Part shown: one piece after another, positions 1 to 6,972 of the stretch | Position numbering within the stretch: the first letter of the stretch is position 1 | How the letters are laid out: each line of letters begins with the position of its first letter | Source of the DNA: an uncultured Oscillospiraceae bacterium | Lineage (GTDB): Bacteria > Bacillota > Clostridia > Oscillospirales > Ruminococcaceae | Direction: 5' to 3' | Assembly (NCBI GenBank): GCA_900546885.1 | Contig: UREN01000031.1 | Span: 1-24,454 of the forward strand | Length of the DNA: 24,454 bases | Translations under genes and position numbers: made by a program | The notes under the pieces: model-generated | Told to the model about the DNA's origin: nothing | The model's database searches: none | The model's input: only the letters and a program-made list of their open reading frames with translations

Positions 1-18
1 GACTATAGTCTTCTTTCG

Positions 19-46
19 AACCACTCGCCTTGCGAGTGGTTTTCGT
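19..46 (+). terminator. Rho-independent terminator of an upstream rightward transcript
   Basis: A 10-base-pair stem (AACCACTCGC at 19-28 with GCGAGTGGTT at 32-41) closes a CTT triloop and runs into a T-rich stretch. It ends a rightward transcript whose gene lies outside the window. On the other strand no U-tract follows the stem, so it is oriented rightward. Confidence 0.75.
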
Positions 47-50
47 TATA

Positions 51-85
51 CAAAAATACGCGGCGCCCGAAAAGGGCGCCGCGTA
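51..85 (-). terminator. Rho-independent terminator of the M20 amidohydrolase gene
   Basis: A perfect 12-base-pair GC-rich stem (57-68 with 74-85) encloses a GAAAA-type loop. On the minus strand it is followed by five T residues (complement of AAAAA at 52-56). It lies 75 bases past the stop of the leftward M20 gene, so it is the natural end of that transcript. It sits back to back with the terminator at 19-46. Confidence 0.8.
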
Positions 86-159
86 TTGGTTTGAAACGCA
101 GGCTGTGATAAAAAGTTTTGAAAGCGCGCCCATCGCATGGTGCGCCGGCCTTTGCGCCG

Positions 160-1341
160 TTACAGCGCGGCCTGCGCCGAAAGCACGCTTTGTGCAAGCA
201 GGGCCGCGCCGTACACGGGCGTGCGCTCGTCCGGATAAAAGTGGGCGTTGTGCCACGAATACAGCGGGCGGCCCGGCGCGCCGGAGCCCAGGAAATAGAA
301 AAACGCGGGCACATGCTGCGCATAAATGGAAAAATCTTCCGAGGCAAGGTTCACGGGCGGCACGGCAATGGCCTCCTCGCCCAGCGAGGCCTTGGCGGCG
401 GAAAGCGCGATTTCGTACATATCGTGGGGGTTGTTCACGCCCGGCACAATGGGGTGCATATCCAGCTTCAGCTGGCACTCGTAAGCATCGGCCGTGCCGC
501 GGGCAATTTGCTCGAAGCGCTGCAGCACGCGCGCGCGCACGGCTTCGTCCAGCGTGCGGATGTTGCCCGAAAGCAGCACGTCGTCCACCACCAGGTTGCG
601 CGGCGTGCCCGCGTGCACCTGGCAGATGGAGACCACGGCAGCCTCCAGCGGGCCCACGTTGCGGCTGGTGATGGTTTGCACAGACTGAATGAACGCCGCG
701 GCGGCCACAATGGGGTCGATGTTCTTCTGCGGCATGCTGCTGTGGCCGCTGCGGCCCACAAAGCGCATTTCGAACACGTCTTTATAGCTCATCAGCTGGC
801 CCTGCTTCACGCCCACGGTGCCCAGCGGCAGCTCGGGGTAATTGTGCAGGCCGAACATGGCCGCGGGGTGGATGGCCTGGAACAGGCCGCACTGCTCTAC
901 CAGGTATTTTGCGCCGGAAAGCGCCTCTTCCGCGGGCTGAAACACAAAGTACACGTCGCCGCGCAGGGCGCTTTTCCGGCGGCACAGCGCCATGGCCGCG
1001 CCCAGCAGGGACGCAGTGTGGGTGTCGTGCCCGCAGGCGTGCATTTTGCCCTCGTACACCGAGGCGTCCGGCCGCTGCACGGCCTCGTGCTGGGGAATGG
1101 CGTCAATGTCGGCCCGCAGGGCCACGGCGGGGCCTTCGCCGCCCGCAAGGCGCGCCACGGCGCCCGTTTTGGCGCCCGTGGCCAACACCTCCACGCCGGG
1201 CAGGCTTTGCAGGGCCTGTAAAATTTTTTGTGTGGTGCGCGTTTCTTCAAAGCTGAGCTCGGGGTGGCTGTGCAGGTCCGCCGCGAAGGCGCGCAGCTGC
1301 GTGCCGAACTGTTCTTCGCACCATGCCGGTGTAATATGCAA
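160..1341 (-). CDS. M20-family metallo-amidohydrolase (N-acyl/N-carbamoyl amino acid amidohydrolase type)
   Basis: Predicted cytoplasmic two-metal amidohydrolase of 393 residues, a usual length for the hippurate hydrolase/IAA-amino acid hydrolase branch of M20. Family motifs are visible in order: HSHPELSFEE near residue 24, LRADIDAIP near 75, HACGHDTHTA near 100 and FQPAEE near 135, giving the expected metal ligands and catalytic glutamate. The start is a TTG at 1341, preceded by AAGGAGG with an 8-base gap; no better start is seen. It is divergent from the LacI regulator. Its promoter is overlapped by a LacI-type operator, which ties it to the cluster to the right. Members cleave amide bonds of acyl-, carbamoyl- or formimino-amino acids, and a related protein (YgeY) sits in bacterial purine-degradation clusters. 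Here it could deacylate an intermediate of the same pathway. The family is certain; the substrate is unknown. Confidence 0.93.
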   Translation of the reverse strand: MHITPAWCEEQFGTQLRAFAADLHSHPELSFEETRTTQKILQALQSLPGVEVLATGAKTGAVARLAGGEGPAVALRADIDAIPQHEAVQRPDASVYEGKMHACGHDTHTASLLGAAMALCRRKSALRGDVYFVFQPAEEALSGAKYLVEQCGLFQAIHPAAMFGLHNYPELPLGTVGVKQGQLMSYKDVFEMRFVGRSGHSSMPQKNIDPIVAAAAFIQSVQTITSRNVGPLEAAVVSICQVHAGTPRNLVVDDVLLSGNIRTLDEAVRARVLQRFEQIARGTADAYECQLKLDMHPIVPGVNNPHDMYEIALSAAKASLGEEAIAVPPVNLASEDFSIYAQHVPAFFYFLGSGAPGRPLYSWHNAHFYPDERTPVYGAALLAQSVLSAQAAL

Positions 1342-1397
1342 GGCAGGTTCCTCCTTTTTTTGGGCAGATGGCCGCCGCGCGCCGCGGCGGCGTTGTT

Positions 1398-1407
1398 GAA
1401 ACGTTTC
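1398..1407. promoter_or_regulatory. LacI-type operator overlapping the M20 gene start of transcription
   Basis: A perfect 10-base palindrome, GAAACGTTTC, with the same AAACGTTT core as the perfect operators at 2787 and 2991. It begins 3 bases after the -10 box of the leftward promoter at 1410-1438, so a bound repressor would cover the transcription start of the M20 gene. Confidence 0.6.
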
Positions 1408-1409
1408 TC

Positions 1410-1438
1410 ATTGTACGAGCATTGCGCCCGATTTGCAA
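1410..1438 (-). promoter_or_regulatory. Sigma-A-type promoter for the M20 gene
   Basis: On the minus strand TTGCAA (1438-1433), a 17-base spacer and TACAAT (1415-1410) make a good vegetative promoter, with 4/6 and 5/6 matches to consensus. The predicted transcript starts near 1403, inside the operator, and has a leader of about 60 bases before the TTG start. Confidence 0.6.
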
Positions 1439-1517
1439 GGCGAAAGCGGCGAAAAACGGGGGAAAAGGGAAGAATTTTTATACAAAAAAGATTTATGTTT
1501 TTTATGGAAACTTACCA

Positions 1518-1546
1518 TTGTGTTTTGGGGGTCAAACTGATATATT
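1518..1546 (+). promoter_or_regulatory. Candidate promoter of the lacI-type regulator gene
   Basis: TTGTGT (1518-1523), a 17-base spacer and TATATT (1541-1546) lie in an AT-rich island of an otherwise GC-rich region. The -35 box is weak and the -10 box is good. The start would fall near 1553, just before the half-operator at 1555-1568. Confidence 0.4.
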
Positions 1547-1554
1547 GATATATG

Positions 1555-1568
1555 GAAAAACGTTTACG
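1555..1568. promoter_or_regulatory. Imperfect LacI-type operator, possible autoregulation site
   Basis: The right arm ACGTTTAC matches the perfect operators, while the left arm is degenerate (GAAAA). Its position, just downstream of the candidate regulator promoter, would allow the regulator to limit its own synthesis. Confidence 0.35.
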
Positions 1569-1668
1569 ACGGCATGGGCGCACGCTGGATGAGCGGTGGT
1601 GTGCGCGGGCGGCGCAGGGGCGCGCGCCCGGCAAATAAGAGCTTTGGCTTTGTAAGGAGTGTATCCTG

Positions 1669-2727
1669 TTGGCAGGGCAGAAGGCGTATTACGCCACCAT
1701 CAAAGACGTGGCCAAGCTGGCGGGCACTTCCACCGCAACCGTGTCGTATGTGCTGAACGGCAACACCGAGCGCGTGATGAGCCCGCAGCTGCGCCAGCGC
1801 GTGCTGGACGCCGCGCACGAGCTGCACTACACCAAAAGCGCCGTGGCCAGCAGCCTGCGCGCCAAGCAGCGGGGGCTGGTGTCCATTTTAATTCCGCAGT
1901 TCAGCAACATCTATTTTACCCGCGTGTGCGAAAGCGTGGAAGATGTTGTGTTCGCAAACGATTTCATGCCCATGATATGCGACACGCGCGAAGAGCCCGA
2001 GCGCGAGCGCCGGCTGTTGGAAAACGCCGTGGCGCAGCGGGTGGACGGCATCATTCTGGGCCCCACCAACGCGGGGTGGGAGAACACCGCCCTTTTGCGC
2101 AAAATGCACATTCCCTATGTGGTGATAGGCCGCGAAATTGCCCCGCACAAAGACGGGGAAGTGAACGATTCCTACTTTGCGGGCGACGACAGCTACCAGG
2201 CCGGGTTTCTGGCCGGGCAGTGCCTGGCGCAGAACGGCCACCGGCGCATTGGCGTGGTGGAGTGGAACGGCCGGGTGTCCAGCGCGGTAGAGCGCGACCT
2301 TGGCTTTTACGACGCGGTGCGCGAGCAGGTGAAGCAGGGCGGCGGCATGGAGGTGGAATCTTCCAGCGATTTGAGCATTGAGGAAGGCTACCGCATGACG
2401 AAAGAGCTTTTGCGGCGCGCAAAGCCCACGGCCCTGTTCTTTGGTTACCACCGGCACGCCCAGGGCGGCGTGAAGTATCTGGCAGAGGCGGGGTACGCCA
2501 TTCCGGACGATATTTCCGTCATTATGGTAGGCACGCCCGTGTGGGCGAATTTATCCAGCCCTCAATATCATAGAGTGTACCAGCACGAGGAGTGGGTGGG
2601 CACCACCGCGGGGCGCATTTTGATGGCGAAAATCCGCGGGGAGGAAAGCCCCCTGCTGCGCGAAAAGCGCCACGTGTGCCCGTGCACGCTGCTGGAGGGC
2701 ACCAGCGTGAAAGACCTGACAAAATAG
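1669..2727 (+). CDS. LacI/GalR-family transcriptional regulator
   Basis: A 352-residue DNA-binding regulator. The N-terminal helix-turn-helix (about residues 9-30, ATIKDVAKLAGTSTATVSYV) and hinge helix (SAVASSLRAKQ, about 57-67) are typical. The remaining ~285 residues form the periplasmic-binding-protein-like effector domain. The start is TTG at 1669, 9 bases after AAGGAG. It is divergent from the M20 gene and upstream of the permease-led gene run. Both flanking control regions carry palindromes with an AAACGTTT core, the kind of site bound by this family, so it is very likely the local regulator. LacI proteins usually bind sugars, but members next to nucleobase clusters can sense nucleobases or intermediates. 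The effector here cannot be read from sequence. Confidence 0.93.
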   Translation: MAGQKAYYATIKDVAKLAGTSTATVSYVLNGNTERVMSPQLRQRVLDAAHELHYTKSAVASSLRAKQRGLVSILIPQFSNIYFTRVCESVEDVVFANDFMPMICDTREEPERERRLLENAVAQRVDGIILGPTNAGWENTALLRKMHIPYVVIGREIAPHKDGEVNDSYFAGDDSYQAGFLAGQCLAQNGHRRIGVVEWNGRVSSAVERDLGFYDAVREQVKQGGGMEVESSSDLSIEEGYRMTKELLRRAKPTALFFGYHRHAQGGVKYLAEAGYAIPDDISVIMVGTPVWANLSSPQYHRVYQHEEWVGTTAGRILMAKIRGEESPLLREKRHVCPCTLLEGTSVKDLTK

Positions 2728-2786
2728 AACACAGCCCCGGCGCCGGCCTTGCTGCACAGCGGTGAGGCCGGTGAAAAAGGCGAAAA

Positions 2787-2802
2787 TTGTAAACGTTTAC
2801 AA
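2787..2802. promoter_or_regulatory. Perfect LacI-type operator 1 of the main operon
   Basis: A perfect 16-base palindrome, TTGTAAACGTTTACAA, 59 bases after the regulator's stop codon. It matches the sites expected for LacI/GalR proteins with the TATVS recognition helix seen in the adjacent regulator. Confidence 0.8.
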
Positions 2803-2990
2803 AAACGGACGCAGGTTTTGGCCGAAACGGAAAAAGGGGCGCATCCTTAGGAAACATCTGGAAAAATACAATAAATATAGCCCGAAATGGGCGTTTCTTT
2901 GCAAAACGTGCCGGTTTTGCCCGGCGCGGCGGTGGATAAAATTGAGTTAAGAGAAAAAAACGAGGAGAAAGAAGAGAAAAATGCTGAGAA

Positions 2991-3004
2991 TGTAAACGTT
3001 TACA
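2991..3004. promoter_or_regulatory. Perfect LacI-type operator 2 of the main operon
   Basis: A perfect 14-base palindrome, TGTAAACGTTTACA, identical in its 14 central bases to operator 1. The centres are 203 bases apart, a spacing that would allow one tetramer or two dimers to act from both sides of a promoter. Confidence 0.8.
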
Positions 3005-3162
3005 AAAAGGCTGGCAAGCAGCAGGAAAGAAAAGAAGGGCCCGGCAGGAAGCCGGGACGCAAGGCAGGCACCTGAAGAGCAGGCCGGGCGGGCATGGCCC
3101 GCGCGGCGCGCCGGGCGGCTGCCTGGCGGGCGGCCGGAAGACAGAAGGGGAAGCGGCGTTTT

Positions 3163-3176
3163 TGTAAGCGGTTACT
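3163..3176. promoter_or_regulatory. cre-like catabolite-repression or weak LacI-type site
   Basis: TGTAAGCGGTTACT matches the CcpA cre consensus (TGWNANCGNTNWCA) at 13 of 14 positions by eye, and also resembles the local operators. It could be a CcpA site or a third, weaker operator. Confidence 0.45.
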
Positions 3177-3386
3177 GTTCCATTCATTTTTACATTCAGG
3201 CAAACACAGAAAGGAGGAAGCGCAAGGGGCCGCAGCGAGGTGCGGGGCCGGATGGCAACCGGCGCCGCCCATGGAGAGGGAGGCCCCAAAACACAGGAAT
3301 GGGGGCTGCGCAGGGCATGCCCTGCAGCGGCGCCCGAAAATCGTCATCGCGTAAGCAACGTAGAAAGAAGGAGGGTATTTACCATC

Positions 3387-5066
3387 ATGCAAGATTCGCG
3401 AAACATGGATTTGAGCGATCTGATCGGTATGAAAAATGTAGCAGCCGACCTGCTGCCCACCAAAAAGAGTGAGCGCAACTGGGGCATCTACAGCTATTTT
3501 GCCACCTGGATCGGCATGGACATCGGCATTCCTACCTATTACCTGGCTTCCAGCCTGATGGTGGGCGGCATGGACCTGAAGTGGGCCATGTTCACCATTC
3601 TGCTGGCCAACGTGCTGATTGCGTTCCCCATTCTGGCCAACGGCCACGCGGGCGCAAAGTACGGCATTCCTTCCACCATTTACTGGCGCAGCGCCTTCGG
3701 CTTCAACGGCGCCAGTGTGGCGGCCATTCTGCGCGGCGTTGTGGCCGCGGGCTGGTGCGGCATCCAGTTCTGGATTGGCGGCAGCGCCATCAACACCGTG
3801 CTGGGCATCCTGTTCCCGGCGTGGGCCGCGTGGCCCCTTGGGCAGTGGGTGTGCTTCTTCGGCTTCCTGGTTGTGAATATCCTCATCCTCATCAAGGGCA
3901 TGGGCATGATTCAGAAAATGGAGCACTGGTGTGCGCCAATGCTGATTATCTGGATGATTGTGCTGCTGGTGTGGGCGCGCCTGGAAGCCGGCAGCTGGGG
4001 CCCGCTGGTGAGCCAGAAGGGCACGTTCGCTTCCACCACCGAGTTCCTCACGTTCTTCATTGTGGGCCTGAACTCTAACATCAGCTACTGGGGCTCGATG
4101 CCTCTTACCGTTACCGACCTGACGAAGGTTGCCAAGGACCAGAAATCGCAGATGGTTGGCCAGTTCGCCGGCGTGCCCACCGGCATTGTGGGCCTGGCGC
4201 TGGTTGGCTCGCTTGTCACCAGCTGCACGGTTGTGATGTTCGGCGAAGCCATTTGGGACCCTGTGCAGCTCACCGGTATGATTGACAACGTGCCGCTGGT
4301 TATTGGCATGATGGCGTTCCTGATTATTGCCACGCTTACCACCAACATTGCGGCCAACGCCCTGACGCCGGCCACGGCCATTGTGCACCTGACGGGCGGC
4401 AAAATCAACTTCAAGTGGGCCGCCATTGTGCTGGGCATTGTGGGCGTGCTGATTCGCCCGTGGGTGCTTGTGAACGACATGGGCGTTTACATGAACTTCT
4501 TCCTGAACGGCGGCGGCGCCCTGCTTGGGCCCATCATCGGCATCACCATTTGCCATTACTTCTTTGTGTGCCACACCGAGCTGAATTTGCGCAGCCTGTA
4601 TGTGGCGGACGACGAATCGAAGTATACCAACCTGAAGAAATTCAACGTGCCCACCTATGTGCTGTGCTTTGCCACCATGGTGGTGCTGCTGGTGCTTTCG
4701 TTCGTGCTGCCTTCCAGCTGGACGCAGGCCATCTGCACGCTGGGCTGCACGCACCAGTTCTCGATGATTGCCATGGGCATCATCATTGCGCTGCTGGGCC
4801 TGCTGGTGTTCATCAACCGCAACGGCGGCGTGAACCCCATCAGCATCCTCACCATCGCCATCAGCTTCATTGTCATCTTCCTGGGCCTGTGGGTGCCCGC
4901 GCTGCACTGGCTGTATGACGCCTCTATCATTGTGGGCGCGCTGGTTGCCATGGTGGTGTACTTTGTGCTGATGAAGGCGGGCGACAGCGGCTACATGGCT
5001 GCCAAGAAGGCCGAGCACGAGGCCCTGAAGGCCGAGGCCGCCAAGGCTGCCCCGAAGGAGGCGTAA
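3387..5066 (+). CDS. NCS1-family nucleobase/hydantoin/allantoin-type permease
   Basis: Integral membrane transporter of 559 residues with about 12 hydrophobic segments. NCS1 hallmarks are seen near the N-terminus: DLLPTKKSERNWG (about residues 21-33), IPTYYLASSLMVGGM (about 48-62), NGHAGAKYGIP (about 85-95) and GWCGIQFWIGG (about 122-132). The family moves uracil, cytosine, allantoin, hydantoins or thiamine with H+ or Na+. The start ATG at 3387 follows AAGGAGGG with an 11-base gap. The C-terminus ends in a charged Ala/Lys/Glu tail of about 25 residues, which makes it somewhat longer than well-studied members (about 490). It leads the operon and is followed after 3 bases by an amidase, so it probably imports the ring compound degraded by PreTA and the cyclic amidohydrolase. 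The specific substrate is not readable. Confidence 0.93.
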   Translation: MQDSRNMDLSDLIGMKNVAADLLPTKKSERNWGIYSYFATWIGMDIGIPTYYLASSLMVGGMDLKWAMFTILLANVLIAFPILANGHAGAKYGIPSTIYWRSAFGFNGASVAAILRGVVAAGWCGIQFWIGGSAINTVLGILFPAWAAWPLGQWVCFFGFLVVNILILIKGMGMIQKMEHWCAPMLIIWMIVLLVWARLEAGSWGPLVSQKGTFASTTEFLTFFIVGLNSNISYWGSMPLTVTDLTKVAKDQKSQMVGQFAGVPTGIVGLALVGSLVTSCTVVMFGEAIWDPVQLTGMIDNVPLVIGMMAFLIIATLTTNIAANALTPATAIVHLTGGKINFKWAAIVLGIVGVLIRPWVLVNDMGVYMNFFLNGGGALLGPIIGITICHYFFVCHTELNLRSLYVADDESKYTNLKKFNVPTYVLCFATMVVLLVLSFVLPSSWTQAICTLGCTHQFSMIAMGIIIALLGLLVFINRNGGVNPISILTIAISFIVIFLGLWVPALHWLYDASIIVGALVAMVVYFVLMKAGDSGYMAAKKAEHEALKAEAAKAAPKEA

Positions 5067-5069
5067 GCC

Positions 5070-5900
5070 ATGAGCAAAGTGACCATTGGCCTGATTCAGC
5101 TGGAGACCAGGCTGGGCGATAAAGAATACAACCTGGCCCTGGCGCAGGAAAAGGTGCGCGAGGCGGCCGCACAGGGCGCCAAAATCATCTGCCTGCCCGA
5201 GCTGTTTGTCACCGGCTATAACCTGGGCGTGTTTGGCGATAAGCTGTACGGCATGGCCGAGGGCCTTTCGGGCCCCACCATCACGGCGCTGCGCGCGCAG
5301 GCCAAAGAGCTGGGCGTTTACATCATTGCCCCCATTGCCCTGCAGGTGTACACCACGCGGCCGCTGAACAACGCCGCCGTGCTGATTGACGACGAGGGCG
5401 AAGTGCAGGGCGTGTACTCGAAAAACCACCTGTTTGGCGGCGAGTGCGATTATTTCACGCGCACGGGCGAATACCCCGTGTTTGAAACCAAGTATGGCCG
5501 CATTGGCATTATGATTTGTGCAGACAACAACCACCCCGAGCCCGCGCGCATTCTGGCGCTGAAGGGCGCACAAATTGTGTTTATGCCCGCGGCATGGCGT
5601 GTGCAGGAGGCCGACATCTGGCCGCTGCTGATTCGCTGCCACGCGCTGGAGAACAACGTGTTTGTGGCGGCAGCCAACATGTACTGCAAAATGGACGATT
5701 TGTTCCTGTTTGGCCACAGCATGGTGGCCAGCCCCAGGGGCGAGGTAGTGGAAGAGCTGACGCAGGAGGCCGGCGGCATGATTGTGCAAACCATCGACCT
5801 GGATGAGGTTGCCGAGCGCCGGGCCACCATGCCCAGCCTGAAAGACCGCCACCCCGAAGACTACGGCGTGTTCTGCGCGCCGGTGAAGGCGGAATATTGA
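5070..5900 (+). CDS. Nitrilase-superfamily carbon-nitrogen hydrolase (beta-ureidopropionase / N-carbamoyl amidase type)
   Basis: A 276-residue cytoplasmic amidase with the complete Glu-Lys-Cys triad: E44 in LPELFVTGY, K118 in YSKNHLFGGE (with the supporting E125) and C150 in IMICADNNHPE. Superfamily members near this length hydrolyse N-carbamoyl compounds or omega-amides. ATG at 5070 lies 3 bases after the permease stop, and its AAGGAGG is inside the end of the permease gene, so the two are translationally linked. In a reductive pyrimidine pathway it would split N-carbamoyl-beta-amino acid to amine, CO2 and ammonia. The same operon also encodes a carbamoyltransferase that could do the equivalent step with energy capture, so it may instead act on another amide (for example an omega-amide). 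Confidence 0.9.
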   Translation: MSKVTIGLIQLETRLGDKEYNLALAQEKVREAAAQGAKIICLPELFVTGYNLGVFGDKLYGMAEGLSGPTITALRAQAKELGVYIIAPIALQVYTTRPLNNAAVLIDDEGEVQGVYSKNHLFGGECDYFTRTGEYPVFETKYGRIGIMICADNNHPEPARILALKGAQIVFMPAAWRVQEADIWPLLIRCHALENNVFVAAANMYCKMDDLFLFGHSMVASPRGEVVEELTQEAGGMIVQTIDLDEVAERRATMPSLKDRHPEDYGVFCAPVKAEY

Positions 5901-5920
5901 ACCTGCCAAAACACAAAAGC

Positions 5921-5961
5921 GCGGCGTGCTGCCGGGGCCCTGCGGCCCCGGCGCGCGCCGC
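5921..5961. repeat. GC-rich intercistronic palindrome
   Basis: GCCGGGGCC (5931-5939) pairs perfectly with GGCCCCGGC (5944-5952) around a CTGC loop, and GCGGCG/CGCCGC form an outer stem. No T-run follows, so it is not a canonical terminator. It may be an mRNA-stabilising or processing hairpin between the amidase and carbamate kinase genes. Confidence 0.5.
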
Positions 5962-6004
5962 GGCAAGGAAGCATCAAACGGGGCCGAAAGGTTCCCCCGC
6001 GAGA

Positions 6005-6018
6005 TAAAAACGTTTAGG
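6005..6018. promoter_or_regulatory. Degenerate LacI-type operator overlapping the carbamate kinase ribosome binding site
   Basis: TAAAAACGTTTAGG keeps the AAACGTTTA core of the perfect operators and runs into the AGGAGG ribosome binding site at 6016-6021. It may be an internal operator or a chance match. Confidence 0.3.
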
Positions 6019-6029
6019 AGGAGAGCAGA

Positions 6030-6956
6030 TTGAAAAAAATCGTGATCGCCCTGGGCGGCAATGCGCTGGGGAACACCCCGGCCGAACAGCTGGAGCTGGT
6101 GCGCCAGACGGCGAAACCCATTGTAGACCTGATTGAAGAGGGCAACCAGGTGGTAATTGCCCACGGCAACGGCCCGCAGGTTGGCATGATCAACCTGGGC
6201 ATGTCCACGGCCGCCGAGGCGGGGGCCATCAAATCGGATATGCCGTTCCCCGAGTGCGGCGCCATGAGCCAGGGCTATATCGGCTATCATCTGCAGAACA
6301 GCATTGCCAACGAGCTGGCGGCGCGCGGCATTCAGAAAACCGTGGGCACGCTGGTGACGCAGGTGCTGGTGGACGAGGCCGACCCGGCCTTCCAGAAGCC
6401 CTCCAAGCCCGTGGGCGCGTTTTACGACAAAGAGACGGCCGACAAAATTGCGGCCGAGCGCGGCTACACCATGGTGGAGGACGCCGGCCGCGGCTGGCGC
6501 CAGGTGGTGCCCAGCCCCAAGCCCGTGGACGTTGTGGAAAAAGACATGGTGAACACGCTGGTGGATTCCGGCTATGTGGTTATCACCGTGGGCGGCGGCG
6601 GCATCCCCGTGGTGAAAAAGGACGGGCGCCTGGTGGGCACCCCGGCCGTGATTGACAAAGACTTTGCTTCCGCCAAGCTGGCCGAGCTGATTGACGCGGA
6701 CATGCTGGTGATTTTGACGGCGGTGGACCGCGTGGCCATCAACTGGGGCAAGCCGGACCAGAAGGCCCTGGCCGAGATGACGGTGGACGAGGCCGAGAAA
6801 TACTGCGGCGAAGGCCACTTTGCGCCGGGCAGCATGCTGCCGAAGGTGCAGGCCGCCATGTCGTTTGCCAAGGCGGGCGGCACGGCCATCATTGCCAGCC
6901 TGGAAAACGCGGCTGCGGCCCTGCGCGGCGAAAGCGGCACCCGCATCGTGAAGTGA
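6030..6956 (+). CDS. arcC: Carbamate kinase
   Basis: A 308-residue cytoplasmic kinase of the amino-acid-kinase fold, full family length. Seen are the N-terminal IVIALGGNALG (residues 4-14), HGNGPQVG (45-52), the VGGGGIPVV loop (about 188-196) and the conserved VIDKDFAS stretch (about 208-215). In vivo the enzyme usually converts carbamoyl phosphate and ADP to ATP, CO2 and ammonia. The start is TTG at 6030, 8 bases after AGGAGG. There is no arginine deiminase in the window. Carbamoyl phosphate is most likely supplied by the carbamoyltransferase at 16167, so the pair would give one ATP per ureide. The PrpF-type gene follows after 16 bases. Confidence 0.95.
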   Translation: MKKIVIALGGNALGNTPAEQLELVRQTAKPIVDLIEEGNQVVIAHGNGPQVGMINLGMSTAAEAGAIKSDMPFPECGAMSQGYIGYHLQNSIANELAARGIQKTVGTLVTQVLVDEADPAFQKPSKPVGAFYDKETADKIAAERGYTMVEDAGRGWRQVVPSPKPVDVVEKDMVNTLVDSGYVVITVGGGGIPVVKKDGRLVGTPAVIDKDFASAKLAELIDADMLVILTAVDRVAINWGKPDQKALAEMTVDEAEKYCGEGHFAPGSMLPKVQAAMSFAKAGGTAIIASLENAAAALRGESGTRIVK

Positions 6957-6972
6957 AAGGAAGCGTGCTTTC

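Larger units (their letters stand above)
2728..3386 (+). promoter_or_regulatory. Long control region and leader of the permease operon
   Basis: These 659 bases hold no convincing gene. They contain two perfect operators (2787-2802, 2991-3004) 203 bases apart, an AT-rich segment between them with possible -10 boxes (TACAAT 2867-2872, TAAAAT 2937-2942) but no matching -35 box, and a cre-like site at 3163. From about 3040 to 3340 follows a GC-rich stretch with several possible hairpins, such as CCCGGC/GCCGGG near 3040-3055 and GCCGG/CCGGC around 3248. I did not recognise a known riboswitch consensus in it. Confidence 0.55.

Noticed and set aside
1..10. The 10-base palindrome GACTATAGTC at the contig start as an attachment or cleavage site
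   Set aside because: It is at the very edge of the contig and could be an assembly artefact; nothing else supports a site.
3230..3290. A SAM-type riboswitch suggested by GGATGGCAACCGG
   Set aside because: The GGCAACC-like string is present, but the surrounding helices and order of conserved segments of SAM-I do not fit.
3240..3386. An N-terminal extension of the permease from GTG 3240
   Set aside because: The extra residues match no NCS1 protein, no ribosome binding site precedes them, and AAGGAGGG stands before ATG 3387.
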